59,216 nt of DNA from Bryobacterales bacterium. Its GTDB lineage: Bacteria > Acidobacteriota > Terriglobia > Bryobacterales > Bryobacteraceae. Made by a program: the position numbers and the translations under genes. Below the pieces are notes generated by a model. That model had not been told where the DNA came from and searched no databases. It saw nothing but the letters and a program-made list of their open reading frames with translations. Of this stretch, positions 17,352 to 25,994 are shown in pieces (position 1 is the stretch's first letter; the number at the start of each line of letters is the position of its first letter). The stretch covers positions 1 to 59,216 of the forward strand of contig JAEUQF010000162.1 of the NCBI GenBank assembly GCA_016789745.1, given 5' to 3'.

Positions 17352-19514
17352 ATGCCGGTACAAGTATTCGGCATCCGCCATCACGGACCTGGCTCGGCGC
17401 GGAGCCTGTTGACGGCCTTCGAGCAGATGCGGCCCGACGTGGTGCTGGTGGAGGGTCCGGTGGAGGGCACGGGCCAGATCCACTGGCTGGGCGAAGCGCA
17501 GATTGAGCCGCCCGTCGCGCTTCTGGTCTACCGCCCGGATGTGCCGCTCGAATCGTCCTTCTATCCCTTCGCCGGCTTCTCGCCGGAATGGAATGCGCTG
17601 CGCTGGGCGGTGCGGAACGGCGTGGAGGCGCGCTTCATCGACCTGCCGAAGTCGAACTGGATGGCGCTGCCGCGCGAGGCCTTCGAAGAGGACGTAGAAG
17701 AGGATCCGTTGCGCAAGATGGCGCAACTGGCGGGGTATCGCGATTTCGAGCCCTGGTGGGACCGCCTGGTGGAAGAGCGCGGCGAGGTGTCGGTGTTCGC
17801 GGCAGTGTATGAGGCGATGGTGGCCCTTCGCGCCGGCCGGCCCCTGGGCGCTCTGGAGAAGCTGCGCGAGGCCGCCATGCGCCAGCAGATCCGTGCAGCC
17901 ATGAAAGAAGGCTTCACCCGGATCGCCGTGGTGTGCGGCGCCTGGCACAGCCCCGCCCTGGTCACCATGCCACCCATGAAGGAAGACGTCACGGTGTTGA
18001 AGGGGCTGCCGAAGGTGAAGGTGGAAGTGAGCTGGGTACCCTGGACGCACGGGCGCCTGCAGAAAGTATCAGGCTATGGCGCGGGTATCGAATCGCCCGG
18101 CTGGTATGCGCACCTCTGGGCCGCGCCCGAGGAGCCGGCCATCCCGTGGGTGGCGAAGGTGGCCCACCTGCTGCGCGGCGAAGACCTCGACGCCTCGCCT
18201 GCTCAGGTAGTCGAAACCGTTCGGCTGGCCGAGACGTTGGCTTCCCTGCGCGGGCGGCGCCTCACCGGCTTGGCGGAGTTGAACGACGCCGTCGAAACCG
18301 TGCTGCTCTTCGGCGATCGCACGCCCCTGAAACTGATCGAGCAGAAGCTGATTGTCGGAGAGACGCTGGGCACCGTACCGCCCGAAGTCTCCACCGTGCC
18401 GCTGCAGCGCGATCTGGAGGCCCAGCAGAAACGGCTCCGCATCAAGCCCGAGGCCGCCTTCCGCATGTTGAATCTCGACCTTCGCAAGGAGCTGGACCGC
18501 GGACGCAGCCAGCTCCTCCACCGCATGCAATTGCTAAACGTGAACTGGGGCTGGCCGCTGCAGGTGGGCGGCAAATTGGGCACTTTCCATGAAGCCTGGG
18601 AGCTGGAGTGGAAGCCCGAGCTCTCCATCGAAATCATCACCGCCGCCCGCTGGGGCAATACCGTGGAGACCGCCGCCGCCGAGCGGGCGCGCGTCGCCGC
18701 CATGGAAGCCACCCAGCTGCCCCAGGTGACCGCGCTGCTGGAGCCCGTCTTGAAGGCAGGCTTGCCGGACGCGGCTCCGGCCGTCCTGCTGCGACTGCGC
18801 GACGTGGCCGCGCTGGCCCCGGACGTCGTGGAGCTGCTCAAAGCCGTGCCGCCCATGGTGCGCATCACACGCTATGGCGACGTGCGGCAGACCGATCGCG
18901 AGCTGGTGGGGCAGGTAGCGGCCGAGCTCATCGCCCGCGCCTGCGTCGGCTTGCCGGTGGCCTGCGGCAGCCTGGATGACGATGCCGCGCGGGCCATGAA
19001 GAATGCCGTTGCCGACATGCATGAGGCCATTCTGGTTCTGAACGATGAGGGCCTGCGCGCCTTCTGGCAGGAGGCTCTGGAGCGCGTCGCTGGGCTGCCG
19101 GACATCCATGGCTTGGTGCTGGGCGGCGCCTGCCGGCTTCTCTATGACATGGGCGCGATGGATGGCGAAGCGCTCACCCGCAAGGCGACCCAAGCCCTAT
19201 CCCCAGGCACCCCGGCGCTCGATGGCGCGGCCTGGCTGGAGGGATTCCTCGAACGTTCCGGCGGCGTATTGCTGGTCAACACCGCGCTGTGGGACTTGGT
19301 CGATGGCTGGGTGTCGGAGCTGCGCCCGGAGAGCTTCGAAGAGCTGCTGCCCCTGCTGCGCAGAACCTTCGCCACCTTCGCCAAGGGCGAGCGCCGCCAG
19401 TTAGGCGAACGCGCCCGTGCCGGCAAGGCCGCCGCGAACGAAGCAACCGAGTGGCACGTGGACACCGGCCGCGCCGCGCAGGTGCTGCCATTGCTGCGGG
19501 CCATCTACGGGTAG
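17352..19514 (+). CDS. DUF5682-type protein with hydrolase-like N-terminal motifs
   Basis: This is a 720-residue cytosolic protein. The N terminus reads FGIRHHGPGSARSL (H10, H11), then VVLVEGP with E34, and later VVCGAWHSPAL with H199. This spacing of a GxxH, an ExP and a third histidine recalls the TraB/EreA/ChaN-like hydrolase superfamily, so a metal-dependent hydrolase active site is plausible (inference). The remaining 500 residues are helical and poorly characterised, with a linker-like LETLASLRGRRLTGLAELND. It starts 3 bases after the ATPase stop. In this operon it is the only member besides the ATPase and methyltransferase with possible catalytic residues, and so the best candidate effector. 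Confidence 0.82.
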   Translation: MPVQVFGIRHHGPGSARSLLTAFEQMRPDVVLVEGPVEGTGQIHWLGEAQIEPPVALLVYRPDVPLESSFYPFAGFSPEWNALRWAVRNGVEARFIDLPKSNWMALPREAFEEDVEEDPLRKMAQLAGYRDFEPWWDRLVEERGEVSVFAAVYEAMVALRAGRPLGALEKLREAAMRQQIRAAMKEGFTRIAVVCGAWHSPALVTMPPMKEDVTVLKGLPKVKVEVSWVPWTHGRLQKVSGYGAGIESPGWYAHLWAAPEEPAIPWVAKVAHLLRGEDLDASPAQVVETVRLAETLASLRGRRLTGLAELNDAVETVLLFGDRTPLKLIEQKLIVGETLGTVPPEVSTVPLQRDLEAQQKRLRIKPEAAFRMLNLDLRKELDRGRSQLLHRMQLLNVNWGWPLQVGGKLGTFHEAWELEWKPELSIEIITAARWGNTVETAAAERARVAAMEATQLPQVTALLEPVLKAGLPDAAPAVLLRLRDVAALAPDVVELLKAVPPMVRITRYGDVRQTDRELVGQVAAELIARACVGLPVACGSLDDDAARAMKNAVADMHEAILVLNDEGLRAFWQEALERVAGLPDIHGLVLGGACRLLYDMGAMDGEALTRKATQALSPGTPALDGAAWLEGFLERSGGVLLVNTALWDLVDGWVSELRPESFEELLPLLRRTFATFAKGERRQLGERARAGKAAANEATEWHVDTGRAAQVLPLLRAIYG

Positions 19515-19521
19515 CGCCCGC

Positions 19522-19764
19522 TCAACCTTCGACGAGCCCGTGCCGCAAGCAATCTTGAACCGCCTTTCAGCCGGTGTCTGATAGCCGCCCGATGGACCGG
19601 ACACTCGTCTGCGGAAGCGTGACCACAAAGAGCCGGAAGTACGACGGAGAATGCAGTCCAGCGGCTCTCCAATCCGCCAGCAAGCAGTCTGTTGCAGATA
19701 GCGGGAAGGCCTTCGTGATTTGTGCTCCGGGGAAAGCTCCGACCACCAGATCACCAGGCTTCAT
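19522..19764 (-). pseudogene. Broken PemK/MazF-family toxin gene
   Basis: The first codons (MKPGDLVVGAFPGAQITKA) and the later DWRAAGLHSPSYFRLF and LPQTSVRSIGRLSDTG match a PemK/MazF-like endoribonuclease toxin. Two lesions are visible. The segment joining ITKAFP to LSATDCLL lacks roughly 30 residues that usually hold the RPAVVLS strand. The frame then hits TGA at 19567-19569 where Trp (TGG) is usual, after which the same frame continues KAVQDCLRHGLVEG to a second stop at 19522-19524. It starts directly after the stop of its antitoxin-like partner. It should be inactive. It lies antisense between two genes of the MoxR/vWA operon. Confidence 0.75.
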
Positions 19765-19974
19765 CTACTTGCCTGCTGTATCGTCGAGGCATCGCAGCGC
19801 AAACTCGGTAGCATCCGCCAGATCCTCTTCCGTCCAGGCATCCGACCACTGGATTCCGCCATCTCCCGCCAGGTCACTCAAATGATTGGCCCACAAAAAT
19901 ACCTTCTCGGCTTCGTGGGGTGGAAGGGCTCGGAGTATGCCAATCAACGACTGCTCTTGGGCAGTGAGCACCAT
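19765..19974 (-). CDS. Antitoxin-like small protein, partner of broken toxin
   Basis: This is a 69-residue acidic protein, MVLTAQEQSLIGILRALPPH, then EKVFLWANHLSDL and WSDAWTEEDLADATEFALRC. The C-terminal W-x-x-x-W-x-x-E-D-L pattern is the one I recall for short proteins encoded just upstream of this PemK/MazF subtype. It has no obvious DNA-binding motif. Its stop (TAG) is immediately followed by the ATG of the toxin remnant. The frame is intact although the toxin is not. Transcription runs opposite to the flanking operon. Confidence 0.6.
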   Translation of the reverse strand: MVLTAQEQSLIGILRALPPHEAEKVFLWANHLSDLAGDGGIQWSDAWTEEDLADATEFALRCLDDTAGK

Positions 19975-20032
19975 GTCTCCATTCTAACGGGCTCCCCGCG
20001 GTGTAGGGTATAGTTGCGGGGGAAAGGGGCCC

Positions 20033-21160
20033 ATGGAAAACCGTGACGAGTACCTCCGCCGCTGGCGTCTGATCCTCGGCGGCGGCGACAGCGATGGCAC
20101 CGGCCAGAAGCTGAAAGACCGCGACGAGGGCATGGACCGCACCCTTGATGCCCTCTACGACCCCGACCGCAAAGCCGGCCTAGGCGCTTCGGCTCCAGGC
20201 GTGGCGCGCTGGCTTGGCGACATCCGCGAGTACTTCCCCACCCAGGTGGTGCGCGTCATGCAAGGCGATGCACTCACCCGCCTCGGCCTGAAGCAGATGC
20301 TGCTCGAGCCCGAACTCCTCGAAGCCGTCGAGCCCGATATCCACCTGGTAGGAACACTCCTCACCCTCCGTTCTCTGCTGCCGAACCGCGCTAAGGAAAC
20401 CGCGCGGCTCGTCATCCGGAAAGTTGTCGAAGACATCCTCCGTCGCCTGGAGGAGCCCCTGCGCCAGGCCGTCACCGGCGCGCTCCACCGCGGCATTCGC
20501 AACCGCCGCCCGCGCCATCGCGAGATCGACTGGGTGCGTACCGTCCAGGCCAATCTGCGCCACTGGCAACCCGAGTACAAATCGCTCATCCCGGAACGTC
20601 GCGTGGGCTTCGGGCGCCGCCAGAGCAGCATGCGCGAAATCATCCTCTGCGTCGATCAGAGCGGCTCCATGGCGGCCAGCGTCGTCTACGCCGGCGTGTT
20701 CGCGTCCGTACTGGCCATGCTGCCCGCCCTGTCGACGAAGCTCGTCGTCTTCGACACCGCCGTCGTCGATCTCAGCGCCGAGCTCCATGATCCCGTCGAA
20801 CTGCTGTTCGGCATCCAACTCGGCGGCGGCACCGACATCCACCAGGCGCTGGGCTATTGCCTGGGTCTGGTGGAGCGCCCCAACGATACGGTGCTCGTCC
20901 TGTTGAGCGATCTATACGAAGGGGGCAATGCCGAGGGCATGGTGAAACGCGCCGCGGCCTTAGTAGCCGCCGGTGTGAAGGTGATCGTCCTGTTAGCCCT
21001 CAGCGATGAAGGCACCCCCGGCTACGATCACCAGATGGCGGCGCGTCTCGCAGCCCTGGGAATCCCGTCTTTCGCCTGTACTCCGGACGCGTTCCCTGAC
21101 CTCATGGCTGCTGCCTTCCGCGACGAGGACATCCCTGCCCCAGGATCACCGAAGGCGTGA
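20033..21160 (+). CDS. vWA-domain protein (MIDAS) of the MoxR cluster
   Basis: The 375-residue protein has a helical N-terminal half rich in Arg/Glu and a C-terminal von Willebrand A domain with an intact metal-ion site: D208-Q-S210-G-S212 (DQSGSM), T267 in GGGTDIHQ and D293 in LLSDLYEGG. This is the CoxE/YehP-like class of vWA protein that partners MoxR ATPases to deliver force or insert metals. No signal or membrane segment is seen, so it is cytosolic. It belongs functionally with 14837-19514 but is separated from it by the antisense toxin remnant, so it may have its own promoter in 19975-20032. A 4-base overlap links it to the next gene. Confidence 0.92.
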   Translation: MENRDEYLRRWRLILGGGDSDGTGQKLKDRDEGMDRTLDALYDPDRKAGLGASAPGVARWLGDIREYFPTQVVRVMQGDALTRLGLKQMLLEPELLEAVEPDIHLVGTLLTLRSLLPNRAKETARLVIRKVVEDILRRLEEPLRQAVTGALHRGIRNRRPRHREIDWVRTVQANLRHWQPEYKSLIPERRVGFGRRQSSMREIILCVDQSGSMAASVVYAGVFASVLAMLPALSTKLVVFDTAVVDLSAELHDPVELLFGIQLGGGTDIHQALGYCLGLVERPNDTVLVLLSDLYEGGNAEGMVKRAAALVAAGVKVIVLLALSDEGTPGYDHQMAARLAALGIPSFACTPDAFPDLMAAAFRDEDIPAPGSPKA

Positions 21161-21507
21161 GGTACGAAGGCCTGGACCCGGTGAGCCGTGAAGAGTTGCT
21201 CCGTCTGCTGGCGAACCCCGACGCGCCGGAGCAAGCTGTCGTGCGGGCGCTCCTAGGGATGGCACTGCAGGAGGCCTACGGGCCGTGGGCGGAGGCGCGT
21301 TGCCTGGAAGCCCTACATCAGGAACGGCTCTCGGTGAGGAAGGCGGCGGCGCAGGGGCTGGGACATGTGGCGCGGCGGCATGGTCTGGTGGACCCGAGGC
21401 GGGTGGTGGGGGAGCTGTCGGCGCGGGCAGAAGAATTGGGAGGAGCAGGGGAAGACGCGCTCGACGACATTGCGGTGTACTGCCGTCGAGCGTGGCTAGA
21501 ACAGTAA
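21157..21507 (+). CDS. Small HEAT-repeat-like protein
   Basis: Starting at GTG inside the stop of the vWA gene (GTGA), the 116-residue protein is all helical. It reads ALLGMALQEAYGPWAEARCL, then LSVRKAAAQGLGHVARRHG and AGEDALDDIAVYCR. The xVRKAAAxGLGHVAR unit is a HEAT-like repeat, and small proteins with this layout are usually protein-binding adaptors. It is the last gene of the cluster. No catalytic residues are apparent. The specific role is unknown. Confidence 0.72.
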   Translation: MRYEGLDPVSREELLRLLANPDAPEQAVVRALLGMALQEAYGPWAEARCLEALHQERLSVRKAAAQGLGHVARRHGLVDPRRVVGELSARAEELGGAGEDALDDIAVYCRRAWLEQ

Positions 21508-21510
21508 ATA

Positions 21511-22176
21511 CTACTTCCGGCTGGAATACTTGTTCAACAAGGACAGCAGCTTCTGGGCGGCAGGCGGAGCCGCAACATCGCCCATCGTGATTTCCTTGTT
21601 CGTCATTTCCTTGCCGTAAATCAGCACATTCACTTCACGGTCCGGCCGTAGCGTGGCGCCCTGCAGCGAGATCCCTGCAAACGCGCCGCGCGCCCGGGAC
21701 CAAGTCAGGATCTCCGCCCGCATCGTCGCATCGGTTTCCGCCGACGCCGTGCGGCCGACCGGACCAGCAGCCGCCGAAGCATCGCCGCCCACCGTGAACT
21801 TCGAAGAGAGCAGCCGCTCGGCACCCTTCTCATTCATCACCAGCATGATGACATCGGTTTCCGAACCGCCGATCTGGAAGCCCACGCTCCCACCTTCGAC
21901 GCGGACGGCACCGGGAGCCGACCAGCCCGTCCCGCCCTTCTTACGGCACGACACAAAGCCGCGCCCGAATTTGGCCCCAATGATAAACGCTCCCTTCTTC
22001 AGACCGGGAACGATGACGGCGCACGTGGACTTGTCCAGCAGATCCTGCGGGATGGCCTTATCGGAAACGCCCATGATCTCTTCAAAGACCACCGCGGCGG
22101 CTTCCAGGCGTTTGTTCTCGGGTTCACCGGCACCCAGGAGTCCGGTAAGAGCGAGCAGAGTAGCAGCGAGTCGCAT
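21511..22176 (-). CDS. SYLF-domain (Ysc84-like) lipid-binding protein
   Basis: The 221-residue product has a signal peptide (MRLAATLLALTGLLGAG) and the SYLF/DUF500 pattern: IPQDLLDKSTCAVIVPGLKK, GAFIIGAKFGRGFVSCR, GWSAPGAVRVEGGSVGFQIG, SETDVIMLVMNEKG, and FTVGGDASAAAGPVGR. Eukaryotic SYLF proteins bind phosphoinositides; bacterial ones are exported and probably bind lipid or envelope surfaces. It lies 28 bases after the AsmA stop on the same strand and may end that operon. It is convergent with the HEAT-like gene only 3 bases away. Confidence 0.9.
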   Translation of the reverse strand: MRLAATLLALTGLLGAGEPENKRLEAAAVVFEEIMGVSDKAIPQDLLDKSTCAVIVPGLKKGAFIIGAKFGRGFVSCRKKGGTGWSAPGAVRVEGGSVGFQIGGSETDVIMLVMNEKGAERLLSSKFTVGGDASAAAGPVGRTASAETDATMRAEILTWSRARGAFAGISLQGATLRPDREVNVLIYGKEMTNKEITMGDVAAPPAAQKLLSLLNKYSSRK

Positions 22177-22204
22177 GTCCTCAATGGTAGCGCGAGGCAG
22201 TCAC

Positions 22205-24502
22205 CTACCGTGCCACCGGCTCCAGGTTGAATGGCCACAGCGTCCCCGCCAGCCGCATCTTCTTCCTGGCGCTCGTGAGCTCCACGCTCAGTTTTCCTTC
22301 CGCATCCGTGCCGCCTTGCCCCGTAAACGGCTCCGGTCCGCCCGTCGTCTCAATCGAAGAAAGCTTCAGCACCGGCACCCCGCGCGGGGCCGACAATTCA
22401 TAGGCTCCGCTCGCCGTGCGAAAATCCTCCGGCGTCAGCGGTAGCGCCTTCGCCTCGAACGTCCCCGTGGCCTTCGCGTTGCGCAGCAGCGTCAGGCCTG
22501 TCCCGGACGACTGCACCTGAATCTCGCCTTCAATCTCGCTCCCCTTCCACGGTAGCCGCGTGATCGTCCCCTTCGCGCTGTACACCGGCTCCGCCCCGGC
22601 CAGCCGTAACGTAATCTTGCCCCCGGCGTTCGCCTGGTCGCGATCCCAACCCGCCGCCAACTCCACCGTCGCCCCCGTCCATGTCAACAGGCCCTTGCAT
22701 TCGCCCAGCGGCACCCCGCCCGCCGTCAGTTCGTGGATGTTCACATATGCCGACAGCTTGCGTTCCCGCAGCCAGTCCGGCACAGGCGGGGCGCGGCGCG
22801 TGATCGTGCGCAGAAAACCCGTGCTCCGTTTGAGCGTAGGCAGAAACAGCCGCTCCAACTCCACCAGGTCCACTGCCGGGGCGTCCACGTTCCACTGCGG
22901 CCCCCGTTTCGAAGCACGAAACGCCAGCGTCCCCGCCGTTGCCACCACGTTATCGATCACGACATTGTTCTGCAGCACCGAAACCCCAGCCGACTTGAGC
23001 ACCACTGGGCTCGCGACTCCCGGAATGCTCAGCCGCGCATCCCTCACCGTGAACGCCCCGGTCCAGGCGTTGCGTTCGGAATTCGAGGAAAACTGCAGCT
23101 TCCCCATCCATTGCCCCTGGTCGAACTTCGCCAGCAGCGGAAACTCCCCGCCCACAAACCGCGCTTGCGTCGCCAGGAAATCATCGATCGGCAGAAACTG
23201 CCGCGACTCCCACGCCAGCAGATACCCCGAAGGCTCGTAATGACCGAACACCTCCGCATTCTGCCCATCCCCCCACGTCAGCTTCGAAGGCAGCAGCCGG
23301 AAGCGGTTATCCTCCACCGCCACTCGGGCTTCCCGCAGCGTCACCACCGCGTCGCCGTTCTTGACCGTCGCCTCCGGCGTCTCCAATAACCCCTGTAGCC
23401 CCTGCGCCGGCGAGTAACTCACTACCCCGTTCACCTTCCCATCAATCGCGATCCGCTCCGGCGTGGCGATATTCACGTACGCCAGCAGATCCCGCAGACT
23501 GGCAACCGGCAGTTCCTTGAACTCCAGCAGCGAGCCCCAGCGGGCCCCCGCGAAAATGTCCTGCCCCTTGATGCGCAGCGTGAAGGGCGCTGGCTTCCCC
23601 TCGGCCCGCGCATCCAGGTCGAAACTGCCTGTCTGAAAGTCCAGCGTCCCCTTGTAGCGCACCGGCGCCTTCCCGCCCGCCAGCCGCAACAGATCCCACC
23701 GCTGGATATCCTCCAAGCCCAGGCTTCCCTCCAGCGCCAGCTTATCCAACGGCCCTTTGATGGTAGCCCGCGAAGCCAGGAACCCGCGCATACCCGCCCC
23801 CCGGCCCTCCAGCAGGCTCACCAGGTCGGAAATCGCACTCCGCTGCAGATCCAGGTCTAGCTCCAGGTCGCCCGGCTTGTTGCTGTACCAGCGGTAGCGT
23901 CCATATCCCGTCAGTGTCCCGATCCCCTGCGCCGGCCGGTCCGTCCGCGCAGGCTCCACACGGAACTGCAGGTCGATCCGGTCCGCGGCCCCGGGCGTCA
24001 CGTCCAAGTCCGCGTTCGACAGATAAAGCACGGACTTCGTGTCGCCCAGCTTCAGATTGATACGCCCCGCCCGCACCTGAATCTCCGGGAAGCTCCGCGG
24101 CGCGCCCCCCTGCGTCCCTTTCACTAAAAACTGCCGCACATTCCACGCCCCGGCATCCGTCTTCACCAGGTTCACCCGCGGCTCGTCCAGTACGATCCGG
24201 CTAACCTCCAGGCGCCCCGTTAACAATGGCAGAATCCGTACCGTGGCATCCAGCTGCGTCACGTACGCGAATGGCTCAATGCCAATCCCTGGGTCTTCAT
24301 GGATCACCACATTCGCCAGAGAAAAGCCCGGCCCGTTCCACAGGCTATACGTGATTAGGCCCGTGATATCCACCTTGCGGTCCAGCGAGCGTTCCAGTGC
24401 CGCATGCAGGTCGTGCCGAAAGCGCTCGGCGCGAAGCAGCGGGCGGGCCGCGTACCAGGCGCCGGCCAGAACCAGGGCGGCAAGTAAGAGTCGGCGCTTC
24501 AT
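22205..24502 (-). CDS. AsmA-family protein
   Basis: A 765-residue protein with one N-terminal membrane anchor (LLLAALVLAGAWYAARPLL) and the AsmA opening: FRHDLHAALERSLDRKVDI, then GLANV-like VVIHEDPGIGIEPFAYV and LLTGRLEVSRIVLDEPRVNL. The rest is beta-rich, as expected for the bridge-like groove proteins (AsmA/TamB/YhdP) that move phospholipids between membranes. The ATG overlaps the stop of the MocA-like gene in an ATGA. The lipid-transfer role comes from family knowledge, not from this sequence. Confidence 0.86.
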   Translation of the reverse strand: MKRRLLLAALVLAGAWYAARPLLRAERFRHDLHAALERSLDRKVDITGLITYSLWNGPGFSLANVVIHEDPGIGIEPFAYVTQLDATVRILPLLTGRLEVSRIVLDEPRVNLVKTDAGAWNVRQFLVKGTQGGAPRSFPEIQVRAGRINLKLGDTKSVLYLSNADLDVTPGAADRIDLQFRVEPARTDRPAQGIGTLTGYGRYRWYSNKPGDLELDLDLQRSAISDLVSLLEGRGAGMRGFLASRATIKGPLDKLALEGSLGLEDIQRWDLLRLAGGKAPVRYKGTLDFQTGSFDLDARAEGKPAPFTLRIKGQDIFAGARWGSLLEFKELPVASLRDLLAYVNIATPERIAIDGKVNGVVSYSPAQGLQGLLETPEATVKNGDAVVTLREARVAVEDNRFRLLPSKLTWGDGQNAEVFGHYEPSGYLLAWESRQFLPIDDFLATQARFVGGEFPLLAKFDQGQWMGKLQFSSNSERNAWTGAFTVRDARLSIPGVASPVVLKSAGVSVLQNNVVIDNVVATAGTLAFRASKRGPQWNVDAPAVDLVELERLFLPTLKRSTGFLRTITRRAPPVPDWLRERKLSAYVNIHELTAGGVPLGECKGLLTWTGATVELAAGWDRDQANAGGKITLRLAGAEPVYSAKGTITRLPWKGSEIEGEIQVQSSGTGLTLLRNAKATGTFEAKALPLTPEDFRTASGAYELSAPRGVPVLKLSSIETTGGPEPFTGQGGTDAEGKLSVELTSARKKMRLAGTLWPFNLEPVAR

Positions 24503-25086
24503 AAGGTGGCCAGCAGCCGGTCGTAGGCGGCCGGGTCGTCAACGTCCATCAGAATACCGGAATCGGCGCAGTCCAGATAGGCAGTGCGCGGCACAAGATC
24601 GTGGATCACATCCTTCGCCTGCCCGCTCTCCGGCAGGGCCAGAAAACGCGCGGCTACCTCCCGCCGGCACAGAACCGGATGGCCCCGGCGGCCTTCCATC
24701 CGCGGAATCGCCGCCATAGCCTCGGGCTGCCCTCTCAAAAGCGCCGCCAGCGCGGCGATCGTCGCCCCTTGGATGGCCGGATAGTCCACCGGTGTGAAAA
24801 AGAAGGCATCCGCGGAGGCAGGCAGCGCCGCCAAGCCCGTTTGCAGCGAGCTCAACATCCCCCGCTCCGGATGGGCATTGTGCGCCACCTGCGCGCCACA
24901 CCCCTCCGCATGCGGGCCGATAACCTCGCCATGATACCCCGTCACCACGATCACCGGCGTCGCCACCGCAGCGAACGCGCCAATCAGCTCGCTCAGAATG
25001 GTCCCCCCGCGATACGGCAGCAGCGCCTTCACGCGACCCATCCGGCGCGACTCGCCGGCGGCCAGAATAACCGCGGCAGGGTTCAC
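24499..25086 (-). CDS. MocA-like molybdenum-cofactor nucleotidyltransferase
   Basis: From the GTG at 25086 the protein has 195 residues. The nucleotide-binding AAVILAAGESRRMGRVKALL and the middle PVDYPAI (catalytic Asp region) and GRRGHPVLCRRE are those of MobA/MocA-like NTP transferases; MocA adds CMP to the molybdenum cofactor. The start overlaps the XdhC stop in a GTGA and its stop overlaps AsmA. Pairing with XdhC supports a role in maturing a molybdenum hydroxylase, but no such enzyme is in the window. The frame extends upstream only as an XdhC shadow. Confidence 0.85.
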   Translation of the reverse strand: MNPAAVILAAGESRRMGRVKALLPYRGGTILSELIGAFAAVATPVIVVTGYHGEVIGPHAEGCGAQVAHNAHPERGMLSSLQTGLAALPASADAFFFTPVDYPAIQGATIAALAALLRGQPEAMAAIPRMEGRRGHPVLCRREVAARFLALPESGQAKDVIHDLVPRTAYLDCADSGILMDVDDPAAYDRLLATL

Positions 25087-25919
25087 TTCAGCAGGGTCCG
25101 CAGCGATTCGTTCACAAATATCGACTTCGTTACCCGGCGCCATTCCGAAGCGGGGTTCCGGCGCACCGCAATCATCTCCGCCACCACCGAAACGGCAATC
25201 TCCTCCGGAGTTACGGCGCCGATCTCCAGCCCCATGGGAGCATGGATGCGCTCGAAGGCGGATCGCGGAATCCCTTCCTTCTCCAGCTCCTTGATCACCC
25301 CAATCGTCTTGCGCTTTGAGCCGATCATCGCCACGTAACGAGCCGGCGTCGACACCGCCCACCGCAGCACCCGCATATCGTCCCGGTGCCCGCGCGTCAC
25401 AATGATCACGTAACTGCTCTCATTGATCGCAAACCCCGGAAACAGCTCCTCGTATTCCCCCGCAATCACCTGATCGGCTTCCGGAAACCGCTCCCGGTTC
25501 GCGTATTGCTCCCGGTCATCCACCACCACCGTCGCAAACCCCGCCATCGTCGCCACTTTCGACAAGCTCTTCGAAACATGGCCCGCACCAAAGATGTACG
25601 CAAACGGCTGCGGCAGCACCGGCTCCACGAATACGTTCAACTGCCCCCCACAAATCAAGCCATTGTCATAGGCGGCGTCTTGCCCCAGGCTGAACGTCAG
25701 ATGCTTCGGCTTCTCGGTCTCCATCACTTCCCGCGCGGCGTTCCACACCTCCGCCTCCACGCATCCGCCACCCACCGTCCCCACAATGCTCCCGTCCTCC
25801 CGGACCAGTAGCTTTGCGCTCTCATAGCTCGGAATGGAGCCGTTCACCTGAACGATTGTGGCCACCGCGCACTTCTGGCCCGATCGCCGCAGGCGCACGA
25901 GTTCCTCGTAGATATCCAT
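25083..25919 (-). CDS. XdhC/CoxI-family molybdenum cofactor chaperone
   Basis: I place the start at the ATG at 25919 (MDIYEELVRLRRSGQKCAVA), giving 278 residues; the longer open frame adds 118 codons that lie antisense to the CBS gene. XdhC signatures are AVATIVQVNGSIPSYESAKL, IVGTVGGGCVEAEVW, the Rossmann segment AYIFGAGHVSKSL, and VVDDREQYANRERFP. XdhC binds the molybdenum cofactor, promotes its sulfuration and loads it into xanthine dehydrogenase-type enzymes. It heads a chain XdhC, MocA, AsmA joined by 4-base overlaps, divergent from the CBS gene. Confidence 0.92.
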   Translation of the reverse strand: MDIYEELVRLRRSGQKCAVATIVQVNGSIPSYESAKLLVREDGSIVGTVGGGCVEAEVWNAAREVMETEKPKHLTFSLGQDAAYDNGLICGGQLNVFVEPVLPQPFAYIFGAGHVSKSLSKVATMAGFATVVVDDREQYANRERFPEADQVIAGEYEELFPGFAINESSYVIIVTRGHRDDMRVLRWAVSTPARYVAMIGSKRKTIGVIKELEKEGIPRSAFERIHAPMGLEIGAVTPEEIAVSVVAEMIAVRRNPASEWRRVTKSIFVNESLRTLLK

Positions 25920-25994
25920 CTCGGTTGCTTCAATTATAGCGTCCGGCCCAAGCCGGGGTAGGTGAACCGGCCGGAGCCGTGGCAGAATGGCGGC

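Noticed and set aside
16407..18050. 547-codon open frame antisense to the MoxR and DUF5682 genes
   Set aside because: It mirrors two well-supported genes, has low-complexity His/Arg-rich sequence and no family signature; it is a high-GC shadow.
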